DNA of 64,000 nucleotides from Lachnospiraceae bacterium (GTDB lineage: Bacteria; Bacillota; Clostridia; Lachnospirales; Lachnospiraceae), in the NCBI GenBank assembly GCA_017412055.1, contig JAFQOW010000005.1:1-64000 (forward strand). Reading direction: 5' to 3'. The notes below the pieces were generated by a model that was not told the DNA's origin, did not search any database, and saw only the letters and a list, made by a program, of their open reading frames with translations. Positions 53,890 through 62,830 of this stretch are shown piece by piece (within the stretch, counting starts at the first letter, position 1; each line of letters begins with the position of its first letter). The position numbers and the translations under genes were made by a program.

Positions 53890-55902
53890 CTAGAATCCTT
53901 GCTCCGCCAAATCATTTAACTCCATCTCCGCCTCAAGCATTCTTTCTAGCAATGTTTCCTGATTATGTTCCTCTGCATCTAACTGATTTTGAAGCTCCAT
54001 AAGCTTTGAATATTCAGAAGCAATCTCAGGGTCCATAAGCTGCATTTTCAGTTCAGCAATCTTCTCTTCGCTCTCTTCTATCTGCTTCTCATACTTTTCC
54101 ATTTGCTTAACAAGACGAGATTTAATCTTACCTGGATTGTAATATGTTTTTTTGTCAAACACATCTGATAATGTAGGAGCATCATTGCCATTAGCTTTAT
54201 TGCTATTATCCTTATTACCAGTGTCCTTGCTGCTATTATCCTTGCTCACATTTACACCATTCTTACCTATAAGACCTGATGCAAGCTTCTCCTTCTCTAT
54301 TAAATATTCATCATATGTACAGTTATATTGCTTTACCTCATCCTTTGTAAAATCAAGAATATGTGTAGCCACCTGCTTTATAAAATATCTATCGTGAGAT
54401 ACAAATAAAACAGTTCCAGGAAAATCTGCAAGCATCTGTTCAAGTGCCTGTTTACCTACAATATCCATATGGTTAGTAGGCTCATCAAGTATTAAAAGGT
54501 TAGGCTTTGTCTGAAATATCTTACAAAGAGACAAGCGAACCTTTTCTCCACCAGAAAGCTGTCCCATTTTCTTCATTACGTCCTCCCCTGAAAATAGGAA
54601 TCCACCAAGGGCACTTCTTACCTCCTCGCGAACAAGCTTAGGATACTCCTCCCAGAAATTATCCAAAATTGTCTGCTCTGGGTCAGCATCATCTAAAACA
54701 GCCTTTTGCTGGTCAAAATATCCCCACTCCACATTATTACCAATGGTAAAGGAGCCACCTAACGCATCTATAGCTCCTACCAATGTCTTTAGCAATGTAG
54801 ACTTTCCTTTTCCATTCTCGCCGATAATGGCCATCTTATTTCCCTTTTGTAAAAGGAATGTCGCCTCACTTAACACCGAATCATATCCTATAGCGAGATT
54901 TTTCGCATTAATAACATTTGTATAGCTCTCAATTCGTGGACTAAACATTGCTCTGAAAGCTCTAGTGTCAAATCGTCTAGGCTTCTCTATCTTAACCATA
55001 TGCTCAATTGCCATCTGTTTAGAGCGGGCAGCTGCCACCTTAGTTGGAGTATTCTTCCACTTTTCTATCCATTCAGTTAATCTGGCTATTTCCTTTTGCT
55101 GTTCCTCGTAGTCCTTTTCCTGCTTAATGAGATTTTCCTCCTTAAGCTTCATAAAAGTACTGTAATTACCCGGATATCTCTTAATTCCGTGATATTCAAT
55201 CTCATATGTTACATCTGCAATTCTATCCAAAAACAATCTGTCGTGGGATACAATTACAACTGCCTTGTCATAATTCTTAAGGTAACCCTCAAGCCATTCA
55301 ATAGTTGGTAAATCCAAATGGTTAGTTGGCTCGTCAAGAAGCATTATATCCGGGCGACTAAGAAGCAGCTTAATAAATGCAACCTTTGTCTGCTGCCCAC
55401 CTGAAAATGTACCAATAGGTCTCTCCAAATCCTCAAGGGCAAAGCCAAACTGCTGGAACATCACCTCTAAATCTCTCTTCCAAGAATATCCCCTAAGCGC
55501 CTCCATTTTCTTTTGAAGGTCTGAGTACTCCGCCAATAGCTTTCTGCTCTCCACATCAGTTTTAAGAAGCTCTTCAACCTCCGCCATTCTCTTTTCACAT
55601 TCAAACACAGGATTAAAAACCTTCTTTATTTCATCAAATACTGAAATCTCTCCATCCGTAAAGCTAATCTGTCTAAGATAACCTATTTCCTGCTTACCTG
55701 CAGTGATGATTCCACACTCCTCATCACTGTCAAGGTTATCCATAGTTATATCACCTGCGATAAGCTTTAAAAGTGTCGTCTTACCACAGCCATTTCTACC
55801 AACCACCGCGATTTTTTCTTTATCATGAATTTCAAAATTAACATCTTCTAAAATAGTATCAGCCGCATACCTTACTATTGCGTGTTTTATCTGATATCTC
55901 AT
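53890..55902 (-). CDS. ABC-F family ATPase
   Basis: 670 residues from ATG 55902. Two ABC modules without membrane parts: Walker A GRNGCGKTTLL and GENGKGKSTLL; signatures FSGGQQTKVAF and LSGGEKVRLS; Walker B LLDEPTNHLD in the first and LILDEPTNHMD in the second. The inter-domain linker (about 235-300) is charged, and the C-terminal extension has a low-complexity Ser/Asn/Asp stretch then a coiled coil (YEKQIEESEEKIAELKMQLM). ABC-F proteins act on the ribosome, some giving antibiotic resistance; this layout is of the Uup/YdiF kind, so a housekeeping role is more likely. Confidence 0.93.
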   Translation of the reverse strand: MRYQIKHAIVRYAADTILEDVNFEIHDKEKIAVVGRNGCGKTTLLKLIAGDITMDNLDSDEECGIITAGKQEIGYLRQISFTDGEISVFDEIKKVFNPVFECEKRMAEVEELLKTDVESRKLLAEYSDLQKKMEALRGYSWKRDLEVMFQQFGFALEDLERPIGTFSGGQQTKVAFIKLLLSRPDIMLLDEPTNHLDLPTIEWLEGYLKNYDKAVVIVSHDRLFLDRIADVTYEIEYHGIKRYPGNYSTFMKLKEENLIKQEKDYEEQQKEIARLTEWIEKWKNTPTKVAAARSKQMAIEHMVKIEKPRRFDTRAFRAMFSPRIESYTNVINAKNLAIGYDSVLSEATFLLQKGNKMAIIGENGKGKSTLLKTLVGAIDALGGSFTIGNNVEWGYFDQQKAVLDDADPEQTILDNFWEEYPKLVREEVRSALGGFLFSGEDVMKKMGQLSGGEKVRLSLCKIFQTKPNLLILDEPTNHMDIVGKQALEQMLADFPGTVLFVSHDRYFIKQVATHILDFTKDEVKQYNCTYDEYLIEKEKLASGLIGKNGVNVSKDNSSKDTGNKDNSNKANGNDAPTLSDVFDKKTYYNPGKIKSRLVKQMEKYEKQIEESEEKIAELKMQLMDPEIASEYSKLMELQNQLDAEEHNQETLLERMLEAEMELNDLAEQGF

Positions 55903-55976
55903 ATGCACCGTACCTTTCTTAAAAAATACATTTACTAATAACCTAATAAAACAAATATTTTCGAAAATATTATACT

Positions 55977-57023
55977 CTAATTATCATCATTGGACAAATT
56001 CTTTTTATCCATTATCTCTTCAAAATTTTCTTTATTCTTTTTCTCAATTATGCCTTCAAGTTCTACTATATTCTTTTTGCACTTCTCAATCTCAAGATAA
56101 ATAGACCTTTTCCCTCTTTTATGTGCAAGATAAACAGGCAATCTACTTGATGAATTTGAATATCTCGACCAAAAACCTCCCATTCCTATAAACATAGGTA
56201 CCAATCCAAATATCCTGATAAAAAATACTGGAACCCTTATCAATATAATAAGTCCTATAACAAATATAGCTATCAATATATTACTTACCACTTTATTCTG
56301 CGCCTGCTCCTCCTGCAACTTTTTCAAAGTATCTTTTTCAAGCTCCAATTCATTATTTACATTATGCAATTTTAAGCTATACTCAAACTTGTACTCAGCA
56401 TAGCTATTAGCTTCAATTACAACTGCGGGGATACAGGCTTTTATACCACCAAGCATATGATAACAGATAAACGCAGCTATTACCATCAATACACCTTTAA
56501 CCAAATCCCCTCTTTCATCTGGCAATGTTGTCTGTTTTATAGTCATATCCGTAACAAGGAAATTGTGCTTTACACCATTTTCATCTGTTATGCCTTCATA
56601 ATCATTTTCATAATACTCATTTAAGCCCATAGGCGTATCAATTACCACACCCTGAAAATATACTTTTCCTTGCTCCAATTTTTTTAATTTGTCCTTAGTT
56701 TCTTGGTCACTGACCATTACTTGAATATATATCCTCTTCTTTTGATTCTTACTGACTTGAACAACCATTGTATATATTTCATATTCTGTGCCATCAGAAA
56801 TATAAGTCCTCGTTCCCCACGAATATTCTTCTCCCACTGGGAGCAACGCCTCATTTACATCAAACGATACATATGTTCCCTCCTTTAAGTTCTTAAGCGA
56901 TATATCTGCTAACGTATCTCCCTCTCTATATACTTTAAGCTGTCTATATCCCCATCTACCTACAATCACAATACCTAATATTAAAATTATCAATGAAATA
57001 AAAATTCCTATTTTTCTTGACAT
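55977..57023 (-). CDS. Uncharacterised membrane protein
   Basis: 348 residues from ATG 57023 (GGAGAG upstream). One N-terminal transmembrane segment (IGIFISLIILILGIVIVGRW), an extracellular beta-rich region (about 25-170; GTYVSFDVNEALLPVGEEYS), a second segment (VLMVIAAFICYHML), a cytoplasmic coiled coil, and two more hydrophobic stretches near 255-290. The C-terminus is lysine/asparagine-rich. I do not recognise the family; the layout recalls a DUF of clostridial envelope proteins. Confidence 0.6.
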   Translation of the reverse strand: MSRKIGIFISLIILILGIVIVGRWGYRQLKVYREGDTLADISLKNLKEGTYVSFDVNEALLPVGEEYSWGTRTYISDGTEYEIYTMVVQVSKNQKKRIYIQVMVSDQETKDKLKKLEQGKVYFQGVVIDTPMGLNEYYENDYEGITDENGVKHNFLVTDMTIKQTTLPDERGDLVKGVLMVIAAFICYHMLGGIKACIPAVVIEANSYAEYKFEYSLKLHNVNNELELEKDTLKKLQEEQAQNKVVSNILIAIFVIGLIILIRVPVFFIRIFGLVPMFIGMGGFWSRYSNSSSRLPVYLAHKRGKRSIYLEIEKCKKNIVELEGIIEKKNKENFEEIMDKKNLSNDDN

Positions 57024-57066
57024 AATCTCTCCATTTGTATCCAAATAATGATAATTATATATGACA

Positions 57067-57098
57067 AAAAAGCTCTTGGATTTTTCCAAGAGCTTTTA
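57067..57098 (-). terminator. Terminator downstream of tRNA-Gln
   Basis: Minus strand AAAAGCTCTTGGA...TCCAAGAGCTTTT, 13-bp stem, then T residues, beginning 2-3 bp after the tRNA 3' end. Confidence 0.85.
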
Positions 57099-57099
57099 G

Positions 57100-57171
57100 C
57101 TGGCCCACAAGGATTCGAACCTTGAGATGCTGGAGTCAGAGTCCAGTGCCTTACCATTTGGCGATGGGCCA
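57100..57171 (-). tRNA. tRNA-Gln (anticodon CTG)
   Basis: 72 nt on the minus strand, CCA not encoded. Acceptor stem TGGCCCA/TGGGCCA; anticodon stem CTGGA/TCCAG around CTCTGAC, giving anticodon CUG (codon CAG); T arm AAGGTTCGAATCCTT. All arms fold by eye with the expected loop sizes. Confidence 0.95.
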
Positions 57172-57370
57172 ATGTCTGACGACAAGGAGCATTATACTAT
57201 ATAGATTTTAATAATGCAAGTACTTTTTTAAAAAAATTACTGATTTTTTTTTAAATTTACTGATTCCCCAAAAATCATACCAAATCCATAATATCATACC
57301 TATAAAAAGTCTTCCCAGCTTTTACTTAATTTATTATTGCAATATTTTTTTGTATAAATTTACCATTACA

Positions 57371-58216
57371 TTATTTCTTTTTCGATATACATATTAACCC
57401 CTGCAACAATAAATCCGGCTCATAATAAAATGGACTGTCAATATAATCTCTTATATGTTCTGTATTACCACCAGTCATTACTGCTACACATTTCTTGCCA
57501 AGCTTTTCGCTCACCTTTCTGATAATCCCCTCTATCATAAGGGCATGCCCATAGACAATCCCACTATCAATGCACCCCTGAGACGTGTTTCCTATTATAC
57601 TTAACGGTTCATTAACTTTATATTCCTTAAGCTTTGACGCCTTGGACAATAATGCATTGGCGGCAGTCATTAATCCCGGTGCTATAATTCCACCCAAAAA
57701 GCATCCATTTTCATCTAACACATTACAAGTAGTTGCTGTGCCCAAATCAAACACTATAAGCGGAAGCTTCTTTCCATATTTATCTAATGCCGCCACCATA
57801 TCTGCCATACGGTCAGCACCTAGTGTATCTGCCGAATACTTTGACAAATCCAATCCACAATTATCCTTATTTACAAATATATATTCATATGCAAGTTTTT
57901 CTGCTATAAGTCCTAACGCCTTCTCATCCTCTATTACCACTGATGATATAACAGCCCTTGAGAATATTTTCTCATCACAAGTAAACTCTTTATTACAAAG
58001 AGCTTCTACAATATCCCTACACCACTTTTCCAGAAATTCTTTTCTTTCAACTGAACTAATTTCATGATTTTCAGTCACAGCATATTCTATAACTTTTGCA
58101 TCCTCTTGAAAGCTATCCTCTTCAACTTTAAAACGCTTTACTATAGAATCATTTTCTTCTGAAACTGCGGCAAATGTAATTGTTGTATTACCTGCATCTA
58201 CAATTAATATCATCAT
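57371..58216 (-). CDS. coaX: CoaX, type III pantothenate kinase
   Basis: 281 residues; the second ATG (58213) is an equally good start. Motifs of the type III enzyme: VDAGNTTITFAAV at the start, TLGADRMADMVAA, VFDLGTATTCNVLD and GGIIAPGLMTAANALL. It makes 4'-phosphopantothenate, the first step of coenzyme A synthesis, and lies beside coaBC, which does the next two steps. Slightly longer than usual (about 255-260) because of an insertion at about residues 30-65. Confidence 0.94.
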   Translation of the reverse strand: MMILIVDAGNTTITFAAVSEENDSIVKRFKVEEDSFQEDAKVIEYAVTENHEISSVERKEFLEKWCRDIVEALCNKEFTCDEKIFSRAVISSVVIEDEKALGLIAEKLAYEYIFVNKDNCGLDLSKYSADTLGADRMADMVAALDKYGKKLPLIVFDLGTATTCNVLDENGCFLGGIIAPGLMTAANALLSKASKLKEYKVNEPLSIIGNTSQGCIDSGIVYGHALMIEGIIRKVSEKLGKKCVAVMTGGNTEHIRDYIDSPFYYEPDLLLQGLICISKKK

Positions 58217-58351
58217 TTACCTCTATATTTGCTACTTATTTTCTTTAAATCTCTTAATTAACAGTTTTTTCAACGGCTCGTTTATAATTTGGCTCTAGTT
58301 TCTTTTCCAACTGTAATTTTACAGTTTAATTTCTGATATCTTTTTTAACGG

Positions 58352-59554
58352 CTATTTCCCATCTCGATTCTTAAGTATCTGACTCAGTATCTCACTAGCT
58401 ACTTCTGACTTGCTCATAAGTGGAAGTTTTATCATATCATCCTTTGTAATAAGTGTTATTACATTTGTATCCACACCAAAGCCTGCACCCTCTACCTTCA
58501 AGCTATTTGCAGCTATCATATCAAGCTTTTTCTTCTCTAACTTAGCTCTGGAATTCTCAAATAAATTCTCTGTTTCCATAGAAAATCCACATATATACTG
58601 ATTTGGTGTTCTATTTTCACTCACATACTTAAGGATATCTTCTGTACGTTTAACCTTGATACACATATCCTCATCACTTTTCTTTATTTTATTATCTGCA
58701 ACAATTACTGGCGTATAATCTGCAACTGCTGCCGCCTTCACTACGATATCCTGTGTCTTAAAGTTATCCTTAACTGCTTCAAACATATCCTTAGCACTTA
58801 CCACATCTATAACTTTAACCTGTGGCAACGCCTTAACTGAAACCGGACCCGAAATAAGTGTTACATTTGCGCCTCTCTTTGCCGCATCATTTGCAATAGC
58901 ATAACCCATCTTTCCTGAGGAATGATTAGATATAAATCTTACTGGGTCAATAGCCTCAACAGTTGGACCTGCAGTAACCAACACATTTAATCCTGCCATA
59001 TCCTGTTCTGGACAAAGGTGCTTCTCTATGCTTTCCACAAGAACCTCCTCCGACGGAAGCTTTCCAGCCCCTACATCACCACAGGCAAGACGACCACACT
59101 CTGGCTCTATCATCACATATCCATAGCTTTCAAGCTTCTTTATATTATCCTGAACGATAGGATTATTGTACATATTTGTATTCATCGCAGGAGACACAAG
59201 CTTTATACAAGGGCACGCCATAACTGTCGTTGTAAGCATATCATCTGCAATTCCATTGGCAATCTTTCCAATTACATTTGCTGAGGCTGGTGCTACAAGA
59301 ACCAAATCTGCCTGCTTTGCAATAGACACATGCTCTACATCAAACTGAAAATTCCTGTCAAAGGTATCCACCAAGCACTTATGATTGGTAAGAGTTTCAA
59401 ATGTTATTGGATTAATAAAGTTTGTTGCATTCTTTGTCATCAAAACATGAACATTTGCCCCCTTCTTTATAAGAGCACTAGCCACTCCCGCCATCTTATA
59501 TGCTGCAATAGAACCTGTCACACCTAATACAATTGTTTTTCCCTGTAAATTCAT
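58352..59554 (-). CDS. coaBC: CoaBC, phosphopantothenoylcysteine synthetase/decarboxylase
   Basis: 400 residues. N-terminal CoaC flavoprotein domain: VLGVTGSIAAYKMAGVASAL, the catalytic His in DVEHVSIAKQADLVLVAPAS, PAMNTNMYNNP and the Cys loop ECGRLACGDVGAGK. C-terminal CoaB domain from about residue 185: VLVTAGPTVEAIDPVRFISN, then KAAAVADYTP and KVKRTEDIL. It joins 4'-phosphopantothenate to cysteine and decarboxylates the product. Upstream of coaX by 135 bp on the same strand. Confidence 0.96.
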   Translation of the reverse strand: MNLQGKTIVLGVTGSIAAYKMAGVASALIKKGANVHVLMTKNATNFINPITFETLTNHKCLVDTFDRNFQFDVEHVSIAKQADLVLVAPASANVIGKIANGIADDMLTTTVMACPCIKLVSPAMNTNMYNNPIVQDNIKKLESYGYVMIEPECGRLACGDVGAGKLPSEEVLVESIEKHLCPEQDMAGLNVLVTAGPTVEAIDPVRFISNHSSGKMGYAIANDAAKRGANVTLISGPVSVKALPQVKVIDVVSAKDMFEAVKDNFKTQDIVVKAAAVADYTPVIVADNKIKKSDEDMCIKVKRTEDILKYVSENRTPNQYICGFSMETENLFENSRAKLEKKKLDMIAANSLKVEGAGFGVDTNVITLITKDDMIKLPLMSKSEVASEILSQILKNRDGK

Positions 59555-59694
59555 ATCCTAATTCCTCCTTGATGAGAATTTCATCATATACACCTATATC
59601 TCTATTAATAAGTACATAAATTCATCTAAATTAGCTATATTTTAATATAGTTATCTTCTATTCGCAAGGATTTTCTTCTTTTTGTCTTGGGTCT
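59555..59694. other. coaBC upstream region
   Basis: AT-rich, no gene. It presumably contains the coaBC promoter, which I cannot place with confidence. Confidence 0.3.
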
Positions 59695-60058
59695 ACCCGA
59701 GCTTATGTCTTTTTTATTCTTTTGCTCGGGTTTCCACCTCTTGTTATTTTTTTGCTTCACCCGAGCCTTCTTCCTTTTTATTCTTTTGCTCGGGTTTCTC
59801 CCTCTTCTTACTTTCTTGCTTCACCCGAGCCTTCTTCCTTTTTATTCTTTTGCTCGGGTTTCTCCCTCTTCTTACTTTCTTGACTCACCCGAGCTTTCTC
59901 CTTTTTTATTCTTTTGCTCGGGTTTCCACCTCTTGTTATTTTTTTGCTTCACCCGAGCTTTCTCCTTTTTTGTTCTTTTGCTCTGATTTCTCCCTCTTCT
60001 TACTTTCTTGACTCACCCGAGCTTCCGTCTTTTTTATTCTTTTGCTCGGGTTTCTTAT
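59695..60058 (-). repeat. Six-copy 64-bp tandem repeat, each unit a hairpin
   Basis: ACCCGAGC begins at 59695, 59759, 59823, 59887, 59951 and 60015: six units with an exact 64-bp period. In five units GCTCGGGT follows 21 nt later, making an 8-bp GC-clamped hairpin; in the fifth unit this arm is mutated (GCTCTGAT). Read as minus-strand RNA the loops are purine-rich and most contain AGGAAG or AGGAGA. Long open frames on the plus strand here are by-products of the repeat. Lies between coaBC and nfnB. Confidence 0.9.
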
Positions 60059-60108
60059 TTCATAATGTATAAATATATTTCTTTACAGCACAAAAAATAG
60101 CACTATAA

Positions 60109-60151
60109 AACACCTTCCACAAGCTAATCATCACAACTCATAGAAGGTGTT
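60109..60151 (-). terminator. Hairpin after nfnB
   Basis: AACACCTTC and GAAGGTGTT, 9-bp arms about 25 nt apart, followed on the minus strand by TTTTAT. Probably ends the nfnAB transcript before the repeat array. Confidence 0.55.
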
Positions 60152-60182
60152 ATTTATGGTTTTTTATTTATCCTTTATCTAT

Positions 60183-61574
60183 TTACTTATTTGAAAGATA
60201 CTCATCAATTGATGCTGCTGCTGTCTTTCCTGCACCCATAGCAAGAATAACTGTAGCCGCGCCTGTTACAGCATCACCACCAGCGTATACTCCTTCTCTT
60301 GATGTAAGACCTGTAGCTTCATCTACGATGATTCCGCCCCACTTCTGTGTCTCAAGTCCCTTTGTTGTAGACTTGATAAGTGGATTTGGAGATGTACCGA
60401 TAGACATAATTACACAGTCAACTGGAATGTCGAACTCTGAACCTGCCTTCTCAACTGGTCTTCTTCTACCTGATGCATCTGGCTCGCCAAGCTCCATCTC
60501 CAAACAACGAATTCCGCCAACAAACTTCTCTTCGTTTGCAAGAATTTCCACAGGATTTGTAAGGAGCTTAAAGATAATGCCCTCTTCCTCTGCATGCTCA
60601 ACTTCCTCTGCTCTAGCTGGAAGCTCGTCCTTTGAACGACGGTATACTATGTAAACTTCTTCCGCGCCAAGTCTCTTAGCACTTCTAGCAGCATCCATAG
60701 CAACGTTACCGCCACCAACTACAGCAACTCTCTTAGCCTTCATAATAGGTGTACATGAATCATCCTTGTAAGCCTTCATAAGGTTTACTCTTGTTAAGAA
60801 CTCATTTGCGGAATAAACGCCCTTTAAGTTCTCACCAGGAATATTCATAAATCTTGGAAGACCTGCTCCCGAGCCGATAAATACAGCCTCGAAGCCATAT
60901 TCTTCGATAAGCTCGTCAATTGAAAGAACCTTACCGATAACCATATTTGTCTCAACCTTAACACCTAAATCCTTAAGTCCGTCGATTTCCTTCTGAACAA
61001 TAGCCTTTGGAAGACGGAATTCTGGAATACCGTATACAAGAACACCACCTGCTAAGTGAAGAGCTTCAAAAATAGTTACATCGTAACCCTTCTTAGCAAG
61101 GTCGCCAGCACATGTAAGTCCTGAAGGACCCGAACCGATGATAGCAACCTTCTTGCCATTACTCTCTGGCTTAACTGGCTTTGTCTTACAATTTTCATTA
61201 TGGTAATCTGCAACAAATCTTTCAAGACGACCGATAGCTACAGGTTCACCCTTAATACCTCTTACACATTTACCTTCACACTGTGACTCCTGTGGACATA
61301 CACGACCACATACAGCAGGAAGGGCACTTGAACGACTGATAATCTCATAAGCTGCCTCAAAGTTACCAGCTGCAACTTCCTGAACAAATGCAGGAATATC
61401 AATCTGAACAGGACATCCTGTTACACAAGGCTTATTCTTACAATTAAGACATCTAGCAGCCTCGTCCATAGCCTGTTCCTTTGTATAACCTAAAGCAACT
61501 TCTTTAAAGTTTTTATTTCTAACGTTTGGATCCTGAGAAGGCATCTCATTCTTCTTTAATGACATATTAGGCAT
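60183..61574 (-). CDS. NfnB-like NADPH-dependent oxidoreductase, large subunit
   Basis: 463 residues from ATG 61574 (AAAGGAGG upstream), one base after the previous stop. N-terminal Fe-S domain (CLNCKNKPCVTGCPVQIDIP; CGRVCPQESQCEGKC), FAD-binding GSGPSGLTCAGDLAKKGYDV and NADPH-binding VVGGGNVAMDAARSAKRLGA, as in glutamate synthase small chains and NfnB/SudA. Paired with NfnA, the complex bifurcates electrons between NADPH, NADH and ferredoxin; alone the protein was long annotated GltA. The pair makes the Nfn reading likely. Confidence 0.92.
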   Translation of the reverse strand: MPNMSLKKNEMPSQDPNVRNKNFKEVALGYTKEQAMDEAARCLNCKNKPCVTGCPVQIDIPAFVQEVAAGNFEAAYEIISRSSALPAVCGRVCPQESQCEGKCVRGIKGEPVAIGRLERFVADYHNENCKTKPVKPESNGKKVAIIGSGPSGLTCAGDLAKKGYDVTIFEALHLAGGVLVYGIPEFRLPKAIVQKEIDGLKDLGVKVETNMVIGKVLSIDELIEEYGFEAVFIGSGAGLPRFMNIPGENLKGVYSANEFLTRVNLMKAYKDDSCTPIMKAKRVAVVGGGNVAMDAARSAKRLGAEEVYIVYRRSKDELPARAEEVEHAEEEGIIFKLLTNPVEILANEEKFVGGIRCLEMELGEPDASGRRRPVEKAGSEFDIPVDCVIMSIGTSPNPLIKSTTKGLETQKWGGIIVDEATGLTSREGVYAGGDAVTGAATVILAMGAGKTAAASIDEYLSNK

Positions 61575-61575
61575 A

Positions 61576-62424
61576 TTACTGTACCTCCTTTTTAAATAGG
61601 TTGCAAGCTTCATCATGTGCATGTCTTTCGAATGGCTTATACATGCTTCCTCTTTCCATAGCCTCATCGAAATCTACAAGGTGTCCATCAAAGTCTGGTC
61701 CGTCTACACAAGCAAACTTTGTCTCACCACCAACTGTAAGACGACATCCACCACACATACCTGTACCATCTATCATAATAGGATTCATACTAACAGTAGT
61801 CTTGATTCCATACTCCTTTGTAAGAGCACATACGAACTTCATCATAATAAGTGGACCGATAACGATTACTTCGTCATACTTATTTCCAGCTTCGATAAGT
61901 TCCTTTAATGCGTTAGTTACAAGACCCTTCTGTCCATGACTTCCATCATCAGTCATAAGCATCATCTTGTCACTTACTGCATTAAAATCCCCTTCAAGGA
62001 TAACAAGGTCTTTATTTCTGAAACCAACTACAGAGTGAACCTCTGCGCCCATCTCATGAAGCTTCTTTGCAATAGGGAATGCGATAGCACAACCTACACC
62101 ACCGCCTACTACAGCAACCTTCTTAAGACCTTCTACATGTGTAGGCACACCAAGTGGTCCTACGAAATCATGAATATATTCACCTTCCATAATGTGGTTT
62201 AACTTCTCAGTAGTTCCACCAACTATCTGGAAAATAATTCTAACCCATCCTGCTTCTCTATCAAAATCAGCAATAGTTAAAGGAATTCTTTCTCCCTCGT
62301 CATCTACACGCAAAATAATAAACTGTCCAGGCTCAGCCTTTTTAGCTATTAATGGAGCTTCAATATCCAGCAATGTAACTGTTGGATTTAGTTCTTTTCT
62401 TCTAAGAATCTTATACATTTCCAC
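61576..62424 (-). CDS. NfnA-like ferredoxin:NAD oxidoreductase, small subunit
   Basis: 282 residues of the dihydroorotate-dehydrogenase electron-transfer/sulfide-dehydrogenase family. An FAD-binding barrel at the N-terminus (AEPGQFIILRVDDEGERIPL), an NAD-binding fold (VAVVGGGVGCAIAFPIAKKL, about 95-114), and C-terminal [2Fe-2S] cysteines in GTGMCGGCRLTVGG with a later Cys in FACVDGPDFDGH. It partners the large subunit that starts 1 bp after its stop. Forms the NADH side of an NfnAB complex. Confidence 0.92.
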   Translation of the reverse strand: MEMYKILRRKELNPTVTLLDIEAPLIAKKAEPGQFIILRVDDEGERIPLTIADFDREAGWVRIIFQIVGGTTEKLNHIMEGEYIHDFVGPLGVPTHVEGLKKVAVVGGGVGCAIAFPIAKKLHEMGAEVHSVVGFRNKDLVILEGDFNAVSDKMMLMTDDGSHGQKGLVTNALKELIEAGNKYDEVIVIGPLIMMKFVCALTKEYGIKTTVSMNPIMIDGTGMCGGCRLTVGGETKFACVDGPDFDGHLVDFDEAMERGSMYKPFERHAHDEACNLFKKEVQ

Positions 62425-62664
62425 ATTTTCCTTTCATAACCTTATCTTGATTAGCAGCATTTAACATATTAGTCTGCTAAATTGTCTATCTTTTTAATAA
62501 TACAATATTCTTTATAATATGTAAAGCAAAAAAATAACTGTCCGCATTAGTAAAATTAACTCTTCCCACAAATCTCTCAAAAAAATAAATTGTAATATTT
62601 CTCACAAATTTCACTCACAAATAAATAGCCTAAATTATCTTTAAAATAACTCTTTATTATGATA
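62425..62664. other. nfnA upstream region
   Basis: AT-rich region of 240 bp between divergent transcripts. No gene or RNA identified. Confidence 0.35.
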
Positions 62665-62740
62665 TAATAAGATTCCAGTGTCAAAAGGTCATTAACCATA
62701 TGCGCTTGCACATAAGTGGTTATATGACGTGTTGACACAC
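62665..62740. repeat. Dispersed 51-bp repeat, copy 2, extended to a hairpin
   Basis: 62665-62715 matches 40912-40962 with three mismatches. Here it is followed by a complementary arm: GTGTCAA/TTGACAC, GTCAT/ATGAC and AACCA/TGGTT pair in order, giving an imperfect 30-bp hairpin (62678-62739) about 90 bp before the next gene. Confidence 0.7.
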
Positions 62741-62830
62741 CATAATATGAGTAAAAAATGAAACGTAAGCTACACGATATACGAATATTGTATAACAAAC
62801 AAGACAATATACGGGGAGGAGCAAACTAAT

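Noticed and set aside
59682..60011. 109-codon Phe/Leu-rich plus-strand frame (and an overlapping 99-codon frame)
   Set aside because: Both arise from the low-complexity tandem repeat in two frames at once; no ribosome site and no homology.
59695..60058. Regular repeats with dyad symmetry could be a CRISPR array
   Set aside because: The period of 64 bp is almost fully repeated, with no unique spacers between short repeats, and no cas genes are in the window.
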